Origin: Elysia marginata
Taxonomy: Eukaryota > Mollusca > Gastropoda > Plakobranchidae
Assembly (NCBI GenBank): GCA_019649035.1
Contig: BMAT01013784.1
Span: 548,933-578,775 of the forward strand
DNA length: 29,843 nucleotides
Direction: 5' to 3'
Of this stretch, positions 13,539 to 21,400 are shown piece after piece. The position numbers were made by a program, and so were the translations under genes. A model generated the notes under the pieces. The model saw only the letters and a program-made list of their open reading frames with translations, was not told where the DNA came from and did not search any database. Each line of letters begins with the position of its first letter. Within the stretch, counting starts at the first letter, position 1.

Positions 13539-16481
13539 ATGTAGTAGTAGTAGTATATGTAGTAGTACTACTAGTAATAGTAGTAGCAGCAGCAGCAGCA
13601 GCAGTAATAGTTGTGAAAAATGGTGACAATGCTAATACACTAATGATAATAGTGTTTAATCTAAAAAACTATATAAATTTAGATATGTAAAAACATTATG
13701 TTTTCACATATACGTCTAGGAACTTACAGCGGGAACCTAATTGCAGTGCTCACTGTGCCAAAAGATAAGCCACCCTTCAACACTCTCAAAGAAATGGCGG
13801 CGCAAAATGAGTACAGGTTCGGCACTTTGAAAAACTCCATGTGGACTGAACTGTTCAAAGTGAGCTACTATAGATTTTGTTACTTTCAATGTGCGTGTTA
13901 ACGAAATCATAACCCAAATCTGAGTAATCTGAGTAATCCATTGTTGCCTATCACGCTTTGTTTTGGATTGTAAATTCTTTGAAATGATTTACGCGCCATG
14001 GTTGTGGCAACATTGACAATATTTTATCATTTTAGATTTTTTGTGAAAATTGATGTATAATTTTAATGGGAAGAACACCTGAAGCTGATGCTTTAAAATA
14101 AGATCTCTATTCTCTGATTTTCACCAAGCCCTTAGTATATTTCATACAATTTCTGGTGTCTATTTAATTATGCCTTGATAAATTGTGCTTAACAATTTAA
14201 TTTTATCCAGATACCAAATTGCCCCGCAAAGTACATTTTGGTTGATATTTACATGAGTTGTCAACCTTAACTGATTTTTTTTTCTTCTGGTAGACGTCTC
14301 CTCGCCCAGAATTTCAATCTATAGCAAGAAGGATGGAGGAGTTCTATCGCGACGACCCTGACATCCTTCACGTCAGTACGGCCGTGCATTTGGAGAAGGT
14401 AGGCCCCAAGCCTACTTAGACGGAGGTTACTCACACAGAAGATAAATAAACTATGCTGGTAGATCTACTTAAAAAACGTAATCAACTGCGACATCGCTGA
14501 CTATCACTTTATCGAAAGCCTAAGATGCAACATAAAACTTAAATTTTGAAACTGTAAGTGAACAGGTATCTTCAATCTCTCTCAGTTAAATTTAGGTCCA
14601 ACTGAAATGAACTTGTTATCTATATACAAAATAATTCACTTGTTTAAAAAAAACACGATAGTTTTAGCCATATTTCTCAGCTATTTGAAAATGTTATAAT
14701 AAGTTATATTCGTATAGAGAGTGTTTTAGCAACACAGTTTAACAAAACCAGGGGTACAAATGACCAACCATAGCTATTTCGTTTTGGAATTTACATCGAT
14801 TGGTCCATCTACTGATACTAGAAAGACTCTAAGAGGTAGAAAGAAAAAAATTATTTGCTGCTTTCATTAGCCACCTTGGTTATTATCGGGTGTCTGCTTA
14901 TACAAATTGAATATTGTGGTCGGCCATTCTTCTCGATACCCTGTCACCTCTCAGATGTCGTATTTCCCCGCGATATTTTTTTAACATCCGGTGTTGGTAT
15001 TTGTCAAACACTTCTACAAACTCAACGGGCAGGAGCTCGTGCTACAATCTTCCTCTTTTCTTCTTTAATATAATTGTAAAAAATGTTAAATATACTTACT
15101 TACTTACTTACTCTAAGAGTCCAATAGTGCTTTATGTGTGATGGAGCCGTCGAGTACCCAAGAACGTTTAAAATATATGTCATTTGTCAGCTCTAGCCTG
15201 CACAATAGGACGCGATTCTATTGTGGTTAGAATTAGGATTCGAGCATTTCATTCTTCCAAGTTACAACACTGCATTCCAATTAAACAAGGAAAAGAAATC
15301 ATTTTTGTATTTTATTTATCCGCCAGGTGAAGCGAGGAGGGTATGCTTACATCGCAGACAAAGGCTTATTCTCTAGCTGGCTGGCCACCAACTGTGACCT
15401 TATCCTGCTCAAGGAAAAGTTCTTTCCTGGAAGATACGGCATTGTGCTCCCTAACAATTCTGTTTACACAAAGGTCTTCTCCGACCAGTGAGTAGTTTTT
15501 TGCATACGATCGAAACTGTACTGTTCAACTTGATCTAGATTGATTTTTAAAAAGAAATAGTCATGATCCAGTGCTGATAATCTATCTTTTGGATGAGGTT
15601 CTTCAGGTTTAAAGTCTGGCTTGGCTAATTTTATTTATGATCTTTCCTTCTCCGGTTAACCAGTTTCTGCTCGCGACTACAGACATTTTAGACAAGATAA
15701 TATCCCCGTCTAGAAAACAACAACAACATATAATGTCTACCAAAAACATGACTATAATTCCAATGATCTTCTACGAATAATCTGAGTAAAATCCAATGGG
15801 AGTGTGGCAAGCAGAATGATAACAAAATCTTCCACCAGGAAGCACCATCACCGATGATATAGCAGATCATTAAAATATAAAATACCGAGTTACTTAAACA
15901 GACTCCTTAAAACATATTAGGACTTTATACAATGTGTGTAAATGGCAGTCAAAGAGCTCTCAAATGTGAGCTAGTGGAAAAGGAAAAATAAAAATTCCAC
16001 AGTTTTGTAAACTGCTAAGCAGTAGCACTACTGCTGTTTATTGCTTTACTATATCTATTTGACTTTTGATGATTCTTTGCAGTAGTGCGGTAAACAAAGG
16101 CTGCAACAGCTACAGTCCCAAGAACCTTTTCTGTCTTTCCACAGAGTGGTCAAGTTCTACGAGAGTGGCCTCCTGCAGGTGTGGGTGAAGAAATGGTGGC
16201 CACAGCAGACGTTCTGTCAAGGCTCCCTGCTGACGGAGGCCAGGGCTCTCTCTCTGGTGGACATGCAGTCGAGTTTCTACGTGCTGGCAATCGGTTTGGC
16301 CTTGTCGGCCATTGTTCTGGTGCTGGAGTCTGGCTTCAGTCTAGTGTCTCAGCTCATGCTCCATCCACGCTGGCCAGGGAACAAACACAAACCTGAGAAG
16401 CCGACCCAACATGCATCTGGAGGAGACAAGATGGTGGCTGAGAAACCTAGAAAGTCTGGGTTACACTTGCGCAGATTTTAA
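337..16481 (+). CDS. Divergent ionotropic glutamate receptor (iGluR/IR), 5'-incomplete, 15 exons
   Basis: This is a subunit of a tetrameric ligand-gated cation channel in the plasma membrane. Exons at 337-459, 3454-3622, 4686-4892, 5253-5431, 5850-6026, 7016-7189, 8048-8151, 9198-9288, 10041-10202, 12192-12348, 12854-12931, 13720-13859, 14294-14398, 15327-15487 and 16145-16481 join in phase to 787 residues plus TAA. In fragment numbering the ATD is about 1-335, S1 about 336-462, TM1 463-484, the pore loop about 498-515, M3 about 527-553, S2 about 554-713, M4 about 714-736, and a basic tail follows to 787. The S2 cysteines C645 and C700 are 55 residues apart, as in GluA2. NxS/T sequons lie in the ATD and S1. 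The M3 gate reads TYSGNLIAV, against SYTANLAAF in AMPA/kainate receptors. Arg423 is kept but the other ligand contacts differ. The start codon and signal peptide are outside the window. The superfamily is certain; the subfamily (delta-like, IR-like or a mollusc-specific clade) is not resolved. Confidence 0.93.
460..3453 (+). other. iGluR intron, about 3 kb
   Basis: AT-rich and T-rich with homopolymer runs, and no convincing exon. It holds a 17-bp perfect inverted repeat at 3127-3143 / 3285-3301 and otherwise nothing I recognise. Confidence 0.75.
3127..3301. repeat. 175-bp segment bounded by 17-bp perfect inverted repeats
   Basis: The left arm ttctgacctaaatctac (3127-3143) is the exact reverse complement of 3285-3301. 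The segment contains an 18-mer (3224-3241) that recurs exactly at 26289-26306. The form suggests a small MITE-like insertion, but I see no clear target-site duplication. Confidence 0.5.
3454..3622 (+). CDS. iGluR exon B (ATD)
   Basis: The acceptor is acttgcag and the donor a strong gtgagt; the exon starts in phase 0 and ends in phase 1. The reading frame includes MWCCHIAGNTSVVSM, with one NxS/T sequon (NTS). A weaker donor (acag|gtcaac at 3585) is possible. The gtgagt site is preferred because its phase matches the next exon. Confidence 0.75.
3623..4685 (+). other. iGluR intron, about 1.1 kb
   Basis: No recognisable element. A 49-bp exon-like segment at 4286-4334 has good splice signals but breaks the reading phase. 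Confidence 0.75.
4686..4892 (+). CDS. iGluR exon C (ATD)
   Basis: The acceptor is tctttacaag and the donor tttg|gtaagt; phase 1 in, phase 1 out. The reading frame includes LLDITSSLQWDYFLVIYQ, which resembles the part of iGluR ATDs where a strand of the periplasmic-binding-protein fold follows 'W..F..'. A sequon (NIT) is present. An in-frame AG six bases later (4691) would give the wrong phase. Confidence 0.85.
4893..5252 (+). other. iGluR intron with poly-C/poly-A tract
   Basis: Holds a C-run followed by an A-run near 4950-4972. Otherwise nothing seen. Confidence 0.75.
5253..5431 (+). CDS. iGluR exon D (ATD)
   Basis: The acceptor is tctctccccag and the donor atg|gtacgt; phase 1 in, phase 0 out. 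The split codon restores Glu. The frame includes ILLAEVEKTKNTQNIMLRYF and LNIVLITSANKAQEVLQM, the helix/strand alternation expected for the ATD second lobe. The acceptor at 5252 fits the phase better than the CAG at 5261. Confidence 0.87.
5432..5849 (+). other. iGluR intron, nothing notable
   Basis: AT-rich; no repeat or gene recognised. Confidence 0.75.
5850..6026 (+). CDS. iGluR exon E (ATD)
   Basis: The acceptor is actattcag and the donor cag|gtagga; 59 codons, phase 0 at both ends. The frame includes SLSRWLFFCQEGIIHPDSW and NFDNIALVSDAAH and is still extracellular ATD. Confidence 0.88.
6069..6098 (+). repeat. Two tandem 15-bp units
   Basis: agacatttaacagaa occurs twice in a row in the intron after exon E. 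A small local duplication with no other significance seen. Confidence 0.8.
6420..7015 (+). repeat. Degenerate 25-bp minisatellite reaching the exon F acceptor
   Basis: Units resemble gtcaactttcttctatctta plus ttagt; the cleanest run, about 6500-6600, is 25 bp per unit. Later units drift to forms such as tatcactagtatcattgttc. A higher-order block of about 148-150 bp occurs twice: gggaccat...tcactagtactggtgcca near 6645-6698 and again near 6795-6846. The last units supply the pyrimidine tract and CAG used by exon F. Confidence 0.85.
7016..7189 (+). CDS. iGluR exon F (ATD end and start of S1)
   Basis: The acceptor ctatcaccag is formed by the last unit of an upstream minisatellite; the donor is tct|gtaagt. 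The exon holds 58 codons, phase 0 at both ends. It ends FNGRLFLVTTLS, which joins WTPYVY in the next exon, the usual start of the ligand-binding domain ('VTT..E.PYV' in kainate receptors). Confidence 0.9.
7190..8047 (+). other. iGluR intron with (GAA)n microsatellite
   Basis: Contains an AGAAGA triplet array at about 7660-7703 and purine-rich flanks to about 7830. No exon seen. Confidence 0.75.
7660..7703 (+). repeat. (GAA)n microsatellite
   Basis: Uninterrupted GAA/AAG triplets, about 14 units, in an intron. Confidence 0.9.
8048..8151 (+). CDS. iGluR exon G (S1 ligand-binding lobe)
   Basis: The acceptor is gattccgcag and the donor ac|gtaagt; phase 0 in, phase 2 out. The translation is WTPYVYRHVASDGNVTF followed by GFCMDMADELSRTLNFT, the S1 segment where iGluRs have 'GFC.DL...LA..L.F'. 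It contains sequons NVT and NFT. Confidence 0.93.
8152..9197 (+). other. iGluR intron with CA and CT/GTCT-rich tracts
   Basis: Contains a short CA array near 8236-8260. From about 8990 it becomes pyrimidine-rich (ctctgtctgtctg type) up to the acceptor of exon H. No exon or gene seen. Confidence 0.75.
9198..9288 (+). CDS. iGluR exon H (S1 ligand-binding lobe)
   Basis: The acceptor is gtatttcag after about 200 bp of pyrimidine-rich DNA; the donor is gag|gtaaaa. Phase 2 in, phase 0 out. It reads IQYTEPEDGFWGVDEG, then NGTWNGLVGQVARE, matching the iGluR pattern 'DG.YG....G.WNG.V..L'. Confidence 0.93.
9289..10040 (+). other. iGluR intron ending in a CT array
   Basis: AT-rich; the last 100 bp, about 9938-10028, is CT/CCCCT repeat running into the exon I acceptor. 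Nothing else recognised. Confidence 0.75.
10041..10202 (+). CDS. iGluR exon I (S1 core, ligand-binding Arg)
   Basis: The acceptor is cctcacag behind a CT-rich array; the donor is gag|gttaga. It holds 54 codons, phase 0 at both ends. It carries the hallmark APIGITEAREGVIDFTSPFF. Arg423 corresponds to GluA2 Arg485, which binds the ligand carboxylate. The GluA2 Thr480 position is Gly418. The exon ends at TYIDIFRQE, just before TM1. Confidence 0.95.
11238..11370 (+). repeat. (GA)n purine-rich tract with poly-G
   Basis: Impure gaga/gagg repeat with a G-run near 11341-11350. Opposite in strand sense to the CT arrays that precede other acceptors of this gene. Confidence 0.85.
11563..11582. other. 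Assembly gap (20 N)
   Basis: Twenty N characters between T-rich flanks. The real gap size is unknown, so the intron length here is uncertain. Confidence 0.99.
12086..12210 (+). repeat. Tandem duplication spanning the exon J 3' splice site
   Basis: gagagaactgtatcattgt starts at 12092 and 12167. Each copy is followed by ...ag|gttttatggtgtgtg, at 12119 and 12192. A partial third copy, acag|gttttat, is at 12149. The offset is 75 bp in the left part and 73 bp at the splice junction. Confidence 0.9.
12192..12348 (+). CDS. iGluR exon J (TM1 and pore loop)
   Basis: The acceptor is tgtacccag and the donor caag|gtcagg; phase 0 in, phase 1 out. It starts VLWCVFAALLGGF (TM1) and ends in the re-entrant pore loop LYLYGAMLAQ. 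The Q/R site of AMPA/kainate receptors is Ala513. The 5' boundary lies in a local duplication. An upstream acceptor at 12083, with a much longer T-tract, would add 36 in-frame codons (12084-12191). The short form is chosen because FRQE-VLWCVF fits the family spacing. Confidence 0.88.
12349..12853 (+). other. iGluR intron with C-run and CT array
   Basis: About 12695-12755 is a poly-C run followed by ctctgtctctctctcc repeats. Nothing else recognised. Confidence 0.75.
12854..12931 (+). CDS. iGluR exon K (pore exit and M3 start)
   Basis: The acceptor is gactgtag and the donor gcag|gtcagt; phase 1 at both ends. It reads GRNLPKSAAGRVFLSSWWLF, then CIVVA, equivalent to the family's 'R.L..R.....W..F.LI'. 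The WW and the LPxSxxGR block are typical of the pore-M3 linker and M3. Confidence 0.94.
12932..13719 (+). other. iGluR intron dominated by a triplet array
   Basis: The middle is the trinucleotide array at 13312-13608; the flanks are unremarkable. Confidence 0.75.
13312..13608 (+). repeat. Impure trinucleotide array (TAG/TAT/CAG)n
   Basis: About 300 bp of phase-coherent triplets alternating among gta/tag, tta/tat and cag blocks. On the minus strand it yields a low-complexity Thr/Asn frame that is not a gene. Confidence 0.92.
13720..13859 (+). CDS. iGluR exon L (M3 gate and S2)
   Basis: The acceptor is tacgtctag and the donor aaa|gtgagc; phase 1 in, phase 0 out. It begins with the gate TYSGNLIAVLTV, followed by the S2 segment KPPFNTLKEM and FGTLKNSMWTELFK. 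GluA2 Ser654/Thr655 align with Met581/Trp582. Confidence 0.95.
13860..14293 (+). other. iGluR intron, nothing notable
   Basis: AT-rich; ends in a T-rich acceptor tract. No repeat recognised. Confidence 0.75.
14294..14398 (+). CDS. iGluR exon M (S2)
   Basis: The acceptor is cttctggtag and the donor aag|gtaggc; 35 codons, phase 0 at both ends. It reads RPEFQSIARRMEEFYRDDP, then STAVHLEK, the amphipathic S2 helix region before the 'G.YA' motif. Confidence 0.92.
14399..15326 (+). other. iGluR intron with possible interspersed-repeat 3' tail
   Basis: Contains a higher-GC segment of about 14910-15060 that ends at a (TTAC)n run, 15093-15112. Possibly the tail of a short interspersed repeat. The rest is AT-rich. 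Confidence 0.65.
15093..15112 (+). repeat. (TTAC)n microsatellite
   Basis: Five tandem ttac/tact units after an AT-rich stretch. Short tetranucleotide tails often mark the 3' end of RTE-type LINEs and SINEs. Confidence 0.8.
15327..15487 (+). CDS. iGluR exon N (S2, ligand Asp and disulfide Cys)
   Basis: The acceptor is atccgccag and the donor ca|gtgagt; phase 0 in, phase 2 out. It reads VKRGGYAYIADKGLFSSWLA, then NCDLILLKEKFF and GRYGIVLPNNS. Asp633 aligns with GluA2 Glu705, and Cys645 is the first Cys of the conserved S2 disulfide. Confidence 0.95.
15488..16144 (+). other. Last iGluR intron, nothing notable
   Basis: No recognised element apart from a tiny hairpin, agcagtag-ca-ctactgct, near 16017-16034. 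Confidence 0.75.
16145..16481 (+). CDS. iGluR exon O (S2 end, M4, cytoplasmic tail, stop)
   Basis: The acceptor is tttccacag; the split codon gives Gln. It reads VKFYESGLLQVWVKKWWPQ, then FCQGS with Cys700 (disulfide partner). M4 is about SFYVLAIGLALSAIVLVLE. A roughly 50-residue Lys/Arg/Pro-rich tail ends LHLRRF and TAA. The C-terminus is not a PDZ ligand. Confidence 0.95.
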
Positions 16482-18400
16482 CCTCTTTAAATCAGATCCA
16501 GATATTATTTTTGAGAGATTTGTATTCTAAAAGATAGCCACCAATGTTTGGAGATTGTTTCACGCCTTGTAAAATATTTTACAAACAAGAATATTTGTCT
16601 AATAGTCGCCTATATATATTTTACTTTTTTTAAACCATTTTAAAAGTAGCGTCAACGAATTTTTTGCTCGAAAAAAAAATAATGAAAAAAAAAGATCGCC
16701 TGAAATGTACAACAACCAAAAATAATTATAAATAGATTACCGACTTGTGAGGTTTTTGGGCTTTTATCGTTGCTCTCTTAATTGTTGTTGTTCAAAAGTT
16801 TTATTTGGTCTTTCCTGTTTATGTAAGTGTCAATAACAAACCAGATTTGATAAGTTATATGAAATAATAAAACTATCATTACAATAGTAAAGTTTCTAAA
16901 CCTTAGTTATATTCATATGTTTATCTTTCTTTTAAAAAGAACCAGTACATTCTACAGCGGCTCAAAACTGCTTCATCTCAACGTAAGCCTAGATATATGA
17001 AATTCCTCTAATCGAATAAATATCCACAGTATTGTGTTTTAAATTCTGTAATGAAACAAATTAAATACTGTGTTTTTATTTTAGTTTTGTTTGAAGCAAG
17101 TGTTTGTTCAAGTTTGTTTGTTCTAAATAATTATTACACTGTTTTATACATTGCTCAACATGACACCAAGTTTGTATAACTATTTGTTATGTACCCGATC
17201 GAGTCGCGAAACAAATTAGTTTCCTTCTTTCCGTATGTATATTATCGCCTCTCCTTCTAAAACTGTCTGACATTTTCTAACACGTTGTTCAGATTTCATT
17301 TAATTTTCACTCTGTGTTATTGTTTTCTTCTTCTCTTCATAGTCCTACTTTTACATTTTTCTCACCATTTTTGTTTCACCTAGATTTGGGCCTAATTCTT
17401 CTTATTTAAATCTACATCTCAATATAGACGGTTATGTTTTAATGTCTAGACTCTATGTTTTGTTGTTAACCACTACCTCTTATGTCTCCCCACCTTTCAT
17501 CTTTTACTTTGTTTTTTCTGTCTCTTTCTCTACCCCCACCTTTCCTGCCCTAGAGGTAGACTTTAAACAGCTAAATCGGTTTCAGTCTTATTCAGGTATG
17601 CAGGGAACAAATTAAAATCTATTCTGTATTAGATCTATTGTTTGCTATTTTGTGGTTTTTCCCCCTCCACTGCGTAGGACCTAGGCCTATTAAACGGCGC
17701 TTCATATCGCATCAGCGATTGAAAATTGCGGAGCAAAAATCTATAGGAAAAAAAACTGCTAGGAAGTGAGCTCACTGTGCTGTCCTAATCTTTCACCTAT
17801 CGGAACCGGACAAAGCCCTCGGACTTTTCCAGTTAACTTTAGCCAATCCTTACAAATACAAGTCAGTCACCCAGGAACTCAACGGAAAAGGTAGATTTCA
17901 GAGTGGTAGATTTCCTGATCAGCAATCGGGCGAGTCTCGGAAAGTTATGTCCTAGGACACATTTTCCTGATGCCGATCCAGGTCTAGCTCTAAATTCTAC
18001 AACTTGGTAAGACATTAAAAAACGAAATCATAAAAACTGAACAACATTATAAAGGTGCATCACTAATGAAATAGATTTATATCTTAAGCGCAGTGTTTGG
18101 CATTCTCGCAAATTCATGTCCTCCGACAATGGCAGCTATTGCCTGTTTTGTCCTAATCTTCTCATATAGAAACAGAATGAAGCTAAGCAATGATTTTCAA
18201 GGGAGATGTTTTCTGATATCTCAAAATATTCAACATACTAAGTATTAATCTTTCTGCAAGTATTGACTTTTTAGTTTTAATATGGGTTTGATGGATTGCT
18301 CTACAGACCAAGACCTAACTATCTACTATTTTTAACTTACGTTTTTTTTACCACAGGCTGGTGAGATATAAAGTTTCAAAAGAGTCCACACTTAGGATTT
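16482..18400. other. iGluR 3' UTR and intergenic DNA
   Basis: AT-rich downstream of the stop with AATAAA at 16866 and 17015. From about 17680 to 17990 the base composition is more balanced, but I find no open frame or recognised repeat. Confidence 0.6.
16866..16871 (+). promoter_or_regulatory. Candidate poly(A) signal AATAAA for the iGluR gene
   Basis: The first canonical AATAAA on the plus strand after the iGluR stop, about 385 bp downstream. A second is at 17015-17020. The actual cleavage site cannot be told from sequence alone. Confidence 0.45.
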
Positions 18401-18744
18401 CTCTCACTTAACTTATATATAGATAACAACATTTGATAGAAAAACTCCGCTACATACCGGTCGGAAGCCCGGCGCCATCGAGGGGGGAGGGCCGTTGTGC
18501 GTTGGGCCAGCAACCCACCATGTAAAAAAATCCGTAACAGAAACACCAACAAACACAATAGAGACCTTTAGCACACGCACCGTGTCTCACTACGCGTACG
18601 TGAAAATCGGGAAAGCAGATTGAGGAAACTATAAAAATAATGAAACCAGTTTCTAAAAATAGACCCACAGACGTTCGCGTCATACCCACGCGTTGCTGCT
18701 TAAAGTCTGTAGTACTACAACAAGCCCTGAACGGAACGCCAGCG

Positions 18745-19470
18745 ACTTGGGCGCATGGAATGCTCAAACCATGTATGAAACAGGAAAGACATCTCGGAAA
18801 TGCAAAAGTATAGGTTTAAAATCTTGGGTATTAGAGAGACAAGGTGGAACATCTCGGAAATACAAAAGTATAGGTTTAAAATCTTGGGTATTAGAGAGGC
18901 AAGGTGGAATGGAGCGAACAAATATGTAGCCCCAACTGAGGTAATGTATTACATATTCATGTAGGAATGATGGATTGCACAGATGTGGTGTGGCTTTGAT
19001 CTTTGACAAGAAAACCAACAAAAGTCTAATGGAATGGGAATCAATCAATCATATGATTATTAGAGCACGACTATATTCCAGATTTGCAAAACTTACCATA
19101 GTGTAATGCTTTGCACCTGCAGAGGATGCTGCAGATGACGAAAATGACGATTGTACTACAAACTTCAATAAATTTTAACTTATATCCCAAAACATGATAT
19201 AACCATCGTCGCGGGAGACCTTCATGTTAGAGTAGGACCTAGGATCAGACAACACTGGGTTTGAAGAGTACATGGGCAAACACAGACTAGGGGTAAGAAA
19301 CAACAACGGAGAAAGATTTCTAGAATTCTGTATAGAGAATAAATATTTTATTGGGAGAAAACTTTTCAAACATAAAGATATCCACAAGGAGACAGATGGA
19401 AAGACCAAAAATCAGATCGACCATGCAGCTATAAATCGACGATTTTCGGGCAATTCGAGAACCACAGGTT
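18745..19470 (+). pseudogene. LINE endonuclease domain remnant
   Basis: APE-like endonuclease of the LINE ORF, broken in at least two places. The WN start motif and the catalytic-Glu-type motif 'ILGI.E.RW' are readable. A 60-bp tandem duplication has doubled the latter (18789-18848, 18849-18908). Downstream, GDLHVRVG and NQIDHAAINRRF are the equivalents of the family's 'GD.N...G' and 'NQIDH..I...'. The segment between about 18930 and 19190 is poorly readable. Confidence 0.82.
18789..18908 (+). repeat. 60-bp tandem duplication, two copies
   Basis: 18789-18848 and 18849-18908 differ at two positions (g/a near 18802/18862 and a/g near 18839/18899). It lies inside the LINE endonuclease remnant and keeps the frame of that motif. 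Confidence 0.95.
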
Positions 19471-19659
19471 GACATTGTTAGTGACCATAACCTAGTCCTA
19501 ACCAAATTGAGAGTTAATTTAAAGTTTAAGAAAAAGCACCAGCCACCTATAATATCCCACTCTGCTAAATTTTAAAAAATCCAGCATCAAAAGAGGCCTT
19601 TACTAAAACTTTCAAACCAATTCTATCTCCTTAATGACATTCTCATTGACGATTTAGAC

Positions 19660-21400
19660 GAATACTGCTCTCAAGTTCAAGATGCTTTTACTAATACAAG
19701 TGAACAGATCTTGGGATATAAGAAAACCTCAAAGAAACCTTGGATCAGCAATGAAACTTGGAAACTTATTGAAGAAAGGAAAAGGCAAAAACAAGGACTT
19801 CTTTTAAACGAGAACAAAGAATTGGTGCCATTACAGCATACAGCAAGAAACAAATTGTTTAAAACAACTGCAAGGAACGATAAAAAGACATTTTTTACCA
19901 AGAAGCAGCCTCTAGAGAAGATACCCATACTCTCTACAGAATATCAAGAGATTTAACCAGAGCAAACTCCACCCAACCCCCAACAGTCAAAGATCAACAT
20001 GGAAAGCTCATTACCAAACTAGAGACCAATGAACCAGATGGGCAAACCATTTCTAGACTATCTTAAACAGACCCGACCCAGAAAGGTCCGCGCATATAGA
20101 GGGAAAAGGAAAAGAAATAGGAATGAAGAAAGGTCCTATCACATGTTTAGAAATTGAGAAAACCATTGCAAAAAGCAAAAGTAACCATGCCCCCGGTGAA
20201 GATCGCATCGCAACTGACATGTTAAAAGCAGATCCATCAATGAGAGCTAAGTGCCTTGTCGGTCTTTTCAACAAAGTATGGACATAAGAGAAATTCCCAG
20301 ATGCCTCGAAAAAGGAAACCTTACTAAGCTTCCTAAGACCTATCCCAGTCTAACAACTGGCGAGGCAAAATGCCAACAACCAGTAATGCGTGAGACATGG
20401 AGGGCAACAAAGTGATTGGTTTGCGGTAAAATCAGGAGTTCGGCAAGGCTGTATCATAATATCTCCTCTCCTCTTCCTGGGTAATGAAAAGAGCCACCCA
20501 ATAAAAACCTAGTGAAATCACAAGGAAGGCGTCCAACAATCTTGAGGATGTAGATTTTGCACACGATACAGCCTTGCTATATCACTCCAAAAAGACATGC
20601 AGGAGAAAGCAAGGTGCGTGGAAGCAACATAAGGTCAGTCGGGTTGAAGATAAGTCATTTCAAGTCCAAAGCGATGAAAAAAAAAATAAAATAAAATAAT
20701 GGAGTTCTCATTGATGGAAAAAGTGTGGTAAATGTCACAGATTTTAAGTATCTTGGAAGCTACTTGACTGCAGATGATAACATCAACAGTTAGAGTGTCT
20801 ATGGCCTTCAATGCTTTTCATAAACTTAACGCAATCTTGAAGTCAAACAGGACAAAGAAAGACACAAAATTAAAATTGCACACATCTAATGTGTGGTCTG
20901 TATGCCCCAGAGACATGGAGAACCAACCGAAGATTTGAGAGTAAACTCAGGGGTTTGAGGGGCGGTGTCTGAAAAGAAATTTGGGAATTCAATGGGTGCA
21001 TAGGGTTACCAACAAGGAAATACCTGAAAGAACTGGCATACGAACAAGTGTAGAAGAAGTAAAGAAAAAAAGATGGAGTTGGCTTGGACATGTCCTTGGA
21101 ATTAGTTAATCTTGACATCCATTGCTAGCTCTCACATGGAATCCACAGGGAGCAAGAAAAAAGGAAGACCACAGGGTACGTGGGGAAGATCAGTGGAAAG
21201 TGAAAGAGTGGAGTCAGGAAAGACATTGAGCGATCTATTTTGCTCGGCCAGGTCAGATGTGAATGGAAGAAGTTTGTGGGTGCCCGATGCTCTTAAGAGG
21301 ACTATGGATAATTTGATCCTCCACCAGTCTTTTAAGAGAGCATGGACTTTACGAGTATATATCATAGAAAACGCTTACCTTGTCATTTCGTCTGCCTTTT
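19660..21400 (+). pseudogene. LINE reverse transcriptase and C-terminal remnant
   Basis: Runs from the endonuclease-RT linker through RT fingers, palm and the 'GHV...GRPQGTW' C-terminal region, in three alternating frames. The segment jumps from NNWRG (about 20355) to KSGVRQGC (about 20429). The stretch that normally carries palm motif A (AFDS-type) is missing, and motif C has FAHD instead of FADD. It cannot encode an active polymerase. Confidence 0.85.

Noticed and set aside
13255-13629. Minus-strand 124-codon Thr/Asn-rich frame.
   Set aside because: It is the translation of an impure trinucleotide repeat, with no splice signals or other coding evidence.
16017-16034. Short hairpin agcagtag-ca-ctactgct in the last iGluR intron.
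   Set aside because: Eight-base arms are common by chance at this scale, and no RNA family is recognisable.
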